Source: an uncultured Clostridia bacterium (lineage in GTDB: Bacteria > Bacillota > Clostridia > UBA1381). Taken from it: a DNA stretch of 64,000 bases. Numbering within the stretch: the first letter of the stretch is position 1; each line of letters starts with the position of its first letter. The notes under the pieces are model-generated. The model did no database searches. It was not told the DNA's origin and was given only the letters and a program-made list of their open reading frames with translations. Both the position numbers and the translations under genes were made by a program. Positions 59,280-64,000 of the stretch are shown piece by piece. The stretch is taken from the NCBI GenBank assembly GCA_947631235.1, contig CANRKO010000005.1, positions 62,001-126,000 on the forward strand, given 5' to 3'.

Positions 59280-59990
59280 TTATTTCCTTTGTTTTATTGT
59301 CTTTGTACCCGAATATTCGTTCTTTATGCTCACGCATTTACCGTCCGCAACTATAATATGGTCAAGCAGTCTTATACCCGCAAGACCGAGCGCGCGTTCT
59401 ATCGTCCTTGTCGCCGTTATGTCGGCGTTTGACGCGACCGCTATACCGCTTGGGTGGTTGTGCGACAGCACGACGTATGACGCGTCGCACTTCACGGCTA
59501 CGCGTACAAGCTGCGTTATGTCTATATCCATACTCTCAAAGCTGCCCTCGAACATACGCCTTTTATATATTATGCGGTTCTGCGCGTCAAGACAAATTAT
59601 GTAAAAATTTTCACGTTCCACTCCGTCAAAGAGGTTGAGCAGGTATTTTTCGCATGAGTCGCTGTCGAGTACGAGGCGGTTCACGTCGTAGCGCATGCCG
59701 TTGTAGTAGCGCAGAAATTCACCCAGTTCGCGTATGTACAGCGCCGTTTCCTCGCCGACGCCCATTATATCGGTCAGTTTCTCCTTCGGCGCACGGAACA
59801 CCTCGGCAAAGCCGCCGCATTCGTTTATGAGGTTGTGCGCCGTTTCATTCGTGTCGGTTCGGCGTATTACCCTATGAAGGAGATACTCCAGCACTTTATG
59901 GTCATGCCATTTGGCGAAACCGCCGCGTTCAAAATCCATACGCATACGTTTCCTGTGACCCTCATGCACATTTTTCTTATTCCCCGCCAT
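59280..59990 (-). CDS. radC: RadC-family JAB1/MPN-domain protein
   Basis: Start ATG at 59990 (MAGNKKNVHEGHRKRMRMDF) with GGGGTG upstream; the longer frame adds five residues. The protein is 236 residues. Helix-hairpin-helix segment LTDIMGVGEETALYIREL (about 75-92) is followed by a JAMM metalloprotease-like domain with VVLSHNHPSGIAVASNADI (H-x-H-P-x10-D). Despite its name, a DNA repair role is not proven. It stands alone between rpmF and hom. Confidence 0.92.
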   Translation of the reverse strand: MAGNKKNVHEGHRKRMRMDFERGGFAKWHDHKVLEYLLHRVIRRTDTNETAHNLINECGGFAEVFRAPKEKLTDIMGVGEETALYIRELGEFLRYYNGMRYDVNRLVLDSDSCEKYLLNLFDGVERENFYIICLDAQNRIIYKRRMFEGSFESMDIDITQLVRVAVKCDASYVVLSHNHPSGIAVASNADITATRTIERALGLAGIRLLDHIIVADGKCVSIKNEYSGTKTIKQRK

Positions 59991-60081
59991 CGCTTTACAC
60001 CCCATTTTTCGGATTTTGTATTATTATATATCAAATCGGTATATTTTGTCTACGATTTTTTGAGATTTTGTTTAAGACCGC

Positions 60082-60113
60082 AAAAAAAGAGAACGCTTTG
60101 CGTTCTCTTTTTT
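60082..60113. terminator. Terminator behind rpmF
   Basis: AAGAGAACGC and GCGTTCTCTT (60087-60109) form a stem flanked by A and T tracts; works on both strands. It ends the ribosomal protein gene run. Confidence 0.92.
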
Positions 60114-60130
60114 ACTTAATCAAAGCCGAA

Positions 60131-60313
60131 TTAGTCCTCAGCCTTCTTTACTACTTCCTTGCCGTTGTAATAACCGCAGAATTTGCAAACAGTATGAGGC
60201 ATTATATATTCGCTGCACTGGGGGCAAGCTACCATGTTGGGAGCCGTGAGCTTCCAGTTTGCGCGTCTTTTATTTCTTCTGGCTTTAGAAACTTTACCCT
60301 TAGGTACCGCCAT
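60131..60313 (-). CDS. rpmF: 50S ribosomal protein L32
   Basis: A 60-residue L32: MAVPKGKVSKARRNKRRANW, then the zinc-binding form CPQCSEYIMPHTVCKFCGYY with four Cys. GGAGGTG precedes the start. It follows yceD by 31 nt, the usual pairing. Confidence 0.97.
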   Translation of the reverse strand: MAVPKGKVSKARRNKRRANWKLTAPNMVACPQCSEYIMPHTVCKFCGYYNGKEVVKKAED

Positions 60314-60344
60314 AGTTTACACCTCCATAACTTTCTCTGACCTG

Positions 60345-60851
60345 TTATTCATTGTCCTTCATAATATCCAAAAGCGCCGACCATCGCGGGTCGATATTTT
60401 CCTTTGAGCAGTCACATTCTCCCTCGTTGAGATCCTTGCCGCACTCGGGGCAAAGCCCCTTGCAGTCCTCTTTGCAGAGGTATTTACCCTCAACGTTCAT
60501 AAGGAAGTTGTCGTATACAATATCGTCAATCTCAATTTCGGTGTCGCTGAACAGAATGACATCCGCATCGTCGTCTATACCGCTGTCCTCTCGCGCGAGA
60601 TTTTCGTCAATATGAAAGCTTACCGGTACGGTAATTTCTTTCATACAGCGCGCGCAGTTCGTTATCATAACTCCCTCCGCGTCCGCACGCAGTACAAGCG
60701 ATTTTCCGTTATCAGACACGCTGCCCTTTACCTTCAGCGGTTCGGGAAATCGGTATTCGCCCAGAAAATTCGTGTCGGGCAGTTTTACCTCGCCGTTTAT
60801 TTCCAATCGTCCGCCCGTTTCTTTGAGTATTGAAGATACGTCTATTTTCAT
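60345..60851 (-). CDS. yceD: DUF177/YceD protein
   Basis: A 168-residue protein of the YceD family, normally encoded before rpmF. NCARCMKEITVPVSFHIDEN (about 70-90) and CKGLCPECGKDLNEGECDC (about 132-150) give Cys pairs suited to zinc. The end, IDPRWSALLDIMKDNE, is conserved. Family members have been linked to 23S rRNA accumulation in plants and E. coli; the molecular role is not settled. It begins 37 nt after rplL, with no terminator in between. Confidence 0.93.
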   Translation of the reverse strand: MKIDVSSILKETGGRLEINGEVKLPDTNFLGEYRFPEPLKVKGSVSDNGKSLVLRADAEGVMITNCARCMKEITVPVSFHIDENLAREDSGIDDDADVILFSDTEIEIDDIVYDNFLMNVEGKYLCKEDCKGLCPECGKDLNEGECDCSKENIDPRWSALLDIMKDNE

Positions 60852-60888
60852 GCTACGCTCCTACGCCTTTAAATTAAATCAGAGCAAA

Positions 60889-61263
60889 TTACTTCAATTC
60901 TACCTTAGCGCCAGCCTCTTCAAGCTTTGTCTTCATAGCCTCAGCCTCGTCCTTCGCAACCGCTTCCTTAACGGTGTTGGGTGCGCCGTCAACGAGAGCC
61001 TTAGCCTCTTTAAGACCGAGACCTGTAAGTTCTCTTACTACCTTGATTACGCCAAGCTTAGCAGCGCCCGCATCTGCAAGAACTACGTCAAACTCGCTCT
61101 TTTCCTCGGCAGCAGCCGCGCCGCCTTCACCTGCGCCGCCCGCTACCATTACGGGAGCAGCCGCGCTTACGCCGAACTCCTCTTCCATAAGCTTTACGAG
61201 TTCAGCAACTTCAAGTAACTTTAATTCCTTGATTTCATCAAGAATTGCATTGATATCTGCCAT
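60889..61263 (-). CDS. rplL: 50S ribosomal protein L7/L12
   Basis: A 124-residue L7/L12: N-terminal dimer helix pair (1-35, [20 protein letters not shown]), an Ala/Gly/Glu hinge, and the factor-binding C-terminal domain ([20 protein letters not shown] with [17 protein letters not shown]). It forms the ribosomal stalk with L10. RBS AGGAGG. Unusually, rpoB does not follow; yceD does. Confidence 0.98.
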   Translation of the reverse strand: MADINAILDEIKELKLLEVAELVKLMEEEFGVSAAAPVMVAGGAGEGGAAAAEEKSEFDVVLADAGAAKLGVIKVVRELTGLGLKEAKALVDGAPNTVKEAVAKDEAEAMKTKLEEAGAKVELK

Positions 61264-61311
61264 TTTAGTTTCCTCCTAATTTCTAAAAATATAACCTTGG
61301 TTTCTTTTGAA

Positions 61312-62013
61312 TTACTCCGCGTCCGTCTTTTCTTCTTCTGCCGGAGTTTCAGCCTTTTCTTCTTCAGCCGGAGCCGGTTCCTCTGCGGGAGCCTCTTCTG
61401 TTTCGGCTGCCGTTTCTTCAGCCGGAGTTTCGGCTTTTTCTTCCTCGGCGGGAGCAGTTTCCTCCGCTGGAGTTTCCGCGTTTGTTTCGCCCGCTTTTTC
61501 GGCTACGAGGTCGGAAATTTCCTTACCGCCGTCAACGATAGCCTGCAAAGTACGTGCGAGTGCGGAAATGGGTGAGTTCAGACTTCCCATCATCTTCGCG
61601 ATCAATGTCTCAAAGCTCGGCGTAGACGCAAGTCTCTTAATCTCATCGAGAGTCATAACGGAGCCGTCCATAAAGCCTGACTTTATTTCAAGCTTGTCGT
61701 TTTCCTTCGCGTAGTCCGCGAGAACCTTTGCGGGAGCAACAGCGTCCTCGGACGATACGGCGATAGCCGTCGGGCCGTGCAAAGCCTCTTCGAGCGCGTC
61801 GAGACCCACTTCCTTGGCGGCTCTCAAAAGCAGCGTATTCTTTATAACGAAATACTTTACATTCGCCTCTCTCAGCTTTGTACGAAGAGCCGTGTCCTCC
61901 TCAACGGTAAGACCGCGGTAATCGACGATCACGCCTGTCTGAGCGTCCTTTAAGACGTCTATGACCTCCGCAACCTGTGCTTTCTTTGTTTCCAATACCT
62001 TTGCACTTGGCAT
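61312..62013 (-). CDS. rplJ: 50S ribosomal protein L10 with a long acidic tail
   Basis: ATG at 62013 (MPSAKVLETKKAQVAEVIDV) follows AGGAGGTG at 9 nt; the open frame extends back into the leader RNA. The protein is 233 residues, while L10 is usually about 165-180. Residues 1-173 are normal (VDYRGLTVEEDTALRTKLRE; ALHGPTAIAVSSED). The last 60 are a low-complexity Glu/Ala/Pro/Thr tail with repeated AETPAEE-type units. The tail follows the helix that binds L7/L12 dimers. It is autoregulated through the L10 leader. Confidence 0.95.
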   Translation of the reverse strand: MPSAKVLETKKAQVAEVIDVLKDAQTGVIVDYRGLTVEEDTALRTKLREANVKYFVIKNTLLLRAAKEVGLDALEEALHGPTAIAVSSEDAVAPAKVLADYAKENDKLEIKSGFMDGSVMTLDEIKRLASTPSFETLIAKMMGSLNSPISALARTLQAIVDGGKEISDLVAEKAGETNAETPAEETAPAEEEKAETPAEETAAETEEAPAEEPAPAEEEKAETPAEEEKTDAE

Positions 62014-62061
62014 ATTTTGTTTCACCTCCTGTAGTTTGAATAAATATGCCTTCATTACGTA

Positions 62062-62178
62062 AATAAAGAAGGCTCTTTGCCGTAGACGCAAAGAGCCATA
62101 GTAATCTCTACTATAATTCCTCGGCGGGGCTTACTTTCGGCTTACGCCGAACGCCTGCTGTCTACGGATTTATTCAAC
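62062..62178 (-). ncRNA. L10 leader RNA (attenuator of rplJ-rplL)
   Basis: On the minus strand the leader begins near 62178 and shows AGACAGCAGGCG and CGTAAGCCGAAAGTAAGCCC, features of the L10-binding leader. It ends with a terminator hairpin (GGCTCTTTG/CAAAGAGCC, 62071-62097) followed by TTCTTTATTT. The 5' CCGTAGAC (62167-62160) is complementary to GTCTACGG in the terminator hairpin (62087-62080), so long-range and terminator pairings can compete. Confidence 0.85.
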
Positions 62179-62184
62179 CGTGAT

Positions 62185-62213
62185 ATTGTATCACAGTATG
62201 AATCTGTTGTCAA
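62185..62213 (-). promoter_or_regulatory. Promoter of rplJ-rplL
   Basis: Minus strand TTGACA (62213-62208) and TACAAT (62190-62185), spacer 17 bp. It starts 10 bp past the rplA stop codon. Confidence 0.85.
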
Positions 62214-62222
62214 GGGCTTTTT

Positions 62223-62915
62223 TTAACCGAGCTTTGCCTGGTTAATCTTAATGCCGGGACCCATTGTCGAAGCTACAACGACGCTTCTCAGATACTGACC
62301 CTTCGCCGCTGCCGGCTTAGCCTTTATGATAGCGCCGATAAGAGCGTCAAAATTCTCGCGAAGCTTATCCGCACCGAACGACGCCTTGCCTATCGGGCAG
62401 TGGATTATGTTGGTCTTGTCGAGTCTGTACTCAACCTTACCTGCCTTGATCTCGCTTACCGCCTTTGTAACGTCCATCGTTACCGTACCCGCCTTCGGCG
62501 ACGGCATAAGTCCCTTAGGACCGAGAACCTTACCGAGACGACCCACAACGCCCATCATGTCGGGAGTTGCTACGACAACGTCGAAGTCAAACCAGTTTTC
62601 ACCCTGTATCTTCTGTACGAGTTCCATTTCGCCAACGTAGTCCGCGCCCGCAGTCTGAGCCTCGTCAGCCTTGGGGCCCTTCGCGAATACGAGAACCTTC
62701 GCGGTCTTACCCGTTCCGTGCGGCAGTACGATCGCGCCTCTTACCTGCTGGTCGGCGTGTCTTGAATCGACGCCGAGTCTTATATGAGCCTCAACCGTTT
62801 CGTCAAACTTTGCCTTAGCCGTTTTTGTGACGAGTTCCATAGCCTCGCCCGTGTCGTAAAGCTTTGACTTTTCAACAAGCTTTACGCTGTCCTGATATTT
62901 CTTTCCTCTAAACAT
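62223..62915 (-). CDS. rplA: 50S ribosomal protein L1
   Basis: A 230-residue L1: [60 protein letters not shown] and the C-terminal [20 protein letters not shown]. It forms the mobile L1 stalk at the E site and represses its own operon. Follows rplK by about 60 nt with its own AGGAGG-type RBS. Confidence 0.98.
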   Translation of the reverse strand: MFRGKKYQDSVKLVEKSKLYDTGEAMELVTKTAKAKFDETVEAHIRLGVDSRHADQQVRGAIVLPHGTGKTAKVLVFAKGPKADEAQTAGADYVGEMELVQKIQGENWFDFDVVVATPDMMGVVGRLGKVLGPKGLMPSPKAGTVTMDVTKAVSEIKAGKVEYRLDKTNIIHCPIGKASFGADKLRENFDALIGAIIKAKPAAAKGQYLRSVVVASTMGPGIKINQAKLG

Positions 62916-62978
62916 TTCTTTCCTCCTTCGTGGTCAAACAAGACTTCCGTCTCTCCCACCGTCTCAACAATATACCTA

Positions 62979-63404
62979 TTAGTCTCCGATAAGAACGCCC
63001 ATACTTCTACAAGTACCGGCAATCATGCTCATGGCAGCCTCAAGACTTGCCGCGTTAAGGTCGGGCATCTTCTGCTCGGCTATCGCCTGCAAATCAGCCT
63101 TTGAAATCGTGGCTACCTTTGTCTTGTTGGGAACGCCACTGCCGCTTTCGATCTTACAAGCCTTCTTGATAAGAACCGCTGCGGGCGGCGTCTTTGTTAC
63201 GAAAGAGAAAGAACGGTCTGCATACACCGTAATAACTACGGGGATTATAAGACCTGCGTCCTTCGCCGTCTTTTCGTTAAATTCCTTCGCAAACTGCATA
63301 ATGTTTACGCCGTGCTGACCGAGTGCCGGTCCGACCGGGGGCGCCGGGGTTGCTTTTCCGGCAGGAATTTGTAACTTAATGTATCCTGCAACCTTTTGTG
63401 CCAT
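62979..63404 (-). CDS. rplK: 50S ribosomal protein L11
   Basis: ATG at 63404 ([20 protein letters not shown]) is chosen: AAGGAGG is 8 nt upstream and the length is the standard 141 residues; the longer GTG start is inside the [23 protein letters not shown] and [11 protein letters not shown] are signatures. It binds the GTPase-associated region of 23S rRNA. Confidence 0.98.
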   Translation of the reverse strand: MAQKVAGYIKLQIPAGKATPAPPVGPALGQHGVNIMQFAKEFNEKTAKDAGLIIPVVITVYADRSFSFVTKTPPAAVLIKKACKIESGSGVPNKTKVATISKADLQAIAEQKMPDLNAASLEAAMSMIAGTCRSMGVLIGD

Positions 63405-63460
63405 AATGGCCACCTCCTTGAAATTTTACAGCCGCCGATGCCAAAGACACCGCGGTGCAT

Positions 63461-63538
63461 GTGGTAATTGCGAACCCTTAGGGTTCTCCCACTGTTACCA
63501 GAGGGAATATGAGAAAAGAATAAATCGCTTTATTCTTT
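63461..63538 (-). ncRNA. Structured leader between nusG and rplK
   Basis: Minus strand: a hairpin AAAGAATAAA/TTTATTCTTT (63538-63515), then TGGTAA (63500-63495) pairing with TTACCA (63467-63462) around a tight GAACCCTAAGGGTTC hairpin. It may be the target of L1 or L11 autoregulation. The secondary structure is plain, the function inferred. Confidence 0.5.
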
Positions 63539-63549
63539 AATCAACTTAG

Positions 63550-64000
63550 TCAGTCCATAAGCTCCACTTGCGTGTAGTCTATCTCTACGGGCGTTTCGCG
63601 TCCGAACATCGAAACGGCGACGTTTACCTTGCGCGTTTCGTTGTTTATGCTCGTAACCTTGCCCGAAAAGCCCTCCATGGGGCCCGATTTTATGGAAACA
63701 ATATCGCCGACAGAAAAGTCGATTTCCTTCATGCGTATTACCTCAACGCCCATTCTCTCGACTTCCGCGTCGGACAGCGGAACGGGCTTTGAGCCGGGGC
63801 CTACGAAACCGGTAACGCCGCGCGTGTTTCTCACGATGTACCAGCTTTCGTCGGTCATAACCATTTTAACGACGACGTAGCCGGGGAACAGCTTGCGCTT
63901 TACTACCCTTTTCTCGTCGCCCTTTTCCTCGACAACGTCCTCGGTGGGAACGCGCACGTCGAGAATTAAATCCTGCATACCACGGTTTTCAACAGACTTT
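63550..64000 (-). CDS. nusG: Transcription termination/antitermination protein NusG (5' end cut)
   Basis: The frame stays open to the window end. Upstream of the internal Met it reads KSVENRG, as in NusG N-terminal domains, so about 25 codons are missing. Visible are RKLFPGYVVVKMVMTDESWY, VRNTRGVTGFVGPGSKPVPL and the KOW motif VGDIVSIKSGPMEGFSGKVT. It binds RNA polymerase and couples or pauses transcription. The order nusG-rplK-rplA-rplJ-rplL is standard. Confidence 0.96.
   Translation of the reverse strand, partial: KSVENRGMQDLILDVRVPTEDVVEEKGDEKRVVKRKLFPGYVVVKMVMTDESWYIVRNTRGVTGFVGPGSKPVPLSDAEVERMGVEVIRMKEIDFSVGDIVSIKSGPMEGFSGKVTSINNETRKVNVAVSMFGRETPVEIDYTQVELMD

Overview
The window is a stretch of chromosome from an anaerobic, spore-forming member of the Bacillota, most likely class Clostridia. 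Evidence for this: a spoIIAA-spoIIAB-sigF sporulation operon, oxygen-sensitive anaerobic ribonucleotide reductase (nrdD/nrdG), a Pta-AckA acetate pathway, formate-tetrahydrofolate ligase, a V-type ATPase operon, and strong AGGAGG-type ribosome binding sites with TTGACA/TATAAT-type promoters. Base composition is balanced and most genes prefer C/G-ending codons. The carbohydrate genes (rhamnogalacturonan lyase, a multidomain SGNH esterase, a KDG-type sugar kinase) suggest a pectin-using gut or rumen organism. The species cannot be named from the sequence alone. I see no tRNA, rRNA, CRISPR array, phage or transposase gene.

Layout. 1-4.6 kb (+ strand): the 3' end of a hibernation factor gene, a secreted PepSY protein, aroC, and an ECF sigma factor with its membrane anti-sigma factor. 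4.8-6.3 kb: an AT-rich leucine-rich-repeat surface protein, divergent from a tiny HTH regulator, with a 20-bp palindrome filling the promoter spacer. 6.3-8 kb (-): the spoIIA operon behind Spo0A and SigH-type sites. 8-12.8 kb (+): sugar kinase, murA, ftsQ/divIB, ftsZ. 13.2-20.2 kb: a giant secreted SGNH esterase, a Ca/Na exchanger, a transglycosylase and an EamA transporter. 20.4-28.4 kb (-): Dabb protein, miaB, ylbF, mutS, mutL, miaA, an order close to the Bacillus miaB-ymcA-cotE-mutS-mutL region. 28.5-37.3 kb (-): cca, pta-ackA, fhs-tsaE-tsaB-rpiB, and rsmD-coaD-coiled-coil protein. 37.4-45.2 kb: family PL11 lyase, two divergent polysaccharide deacetylases, nrdD-nrdG. 45.5-54.1 kb (-): a nine-gene V-type ATPase operon. 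54.2-60 kb (-): rlmB-ACT-UPF0210, hom-lysC, radC. 60.1-64 kb (-): nusG (cut by the window end), rplK, rplA, rplJ, rplL, then yceD-rpmF, with an L10 leader RNA.

The genes are mostly housekeeping. The unexplained structure is repetitive DNA, in three kinds. (1) A 12-nt unit GGGGACACTAAA occurs as 17-20 bp-spaced triplets at the tsaB/rpiB and fhs/tsaE junctions. There it supplies a stop codon and the apparent Shine-Dalgarno sequences. It also occurs repeatedly inside the MutL linker, where it is read as Gly-Asp-Thr-Lys. (2) A composite element of about 105 bp built from four hairpins is found seven times in intergenic DNA. Its hairpin sequences differ while the pairing is kept; one copy has its arms in permuted order and one has an almost unrelated sequence. 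(3) A short palindrome with constant GGGC and GCCCCTACG edges and a variable core sits next to these elements.
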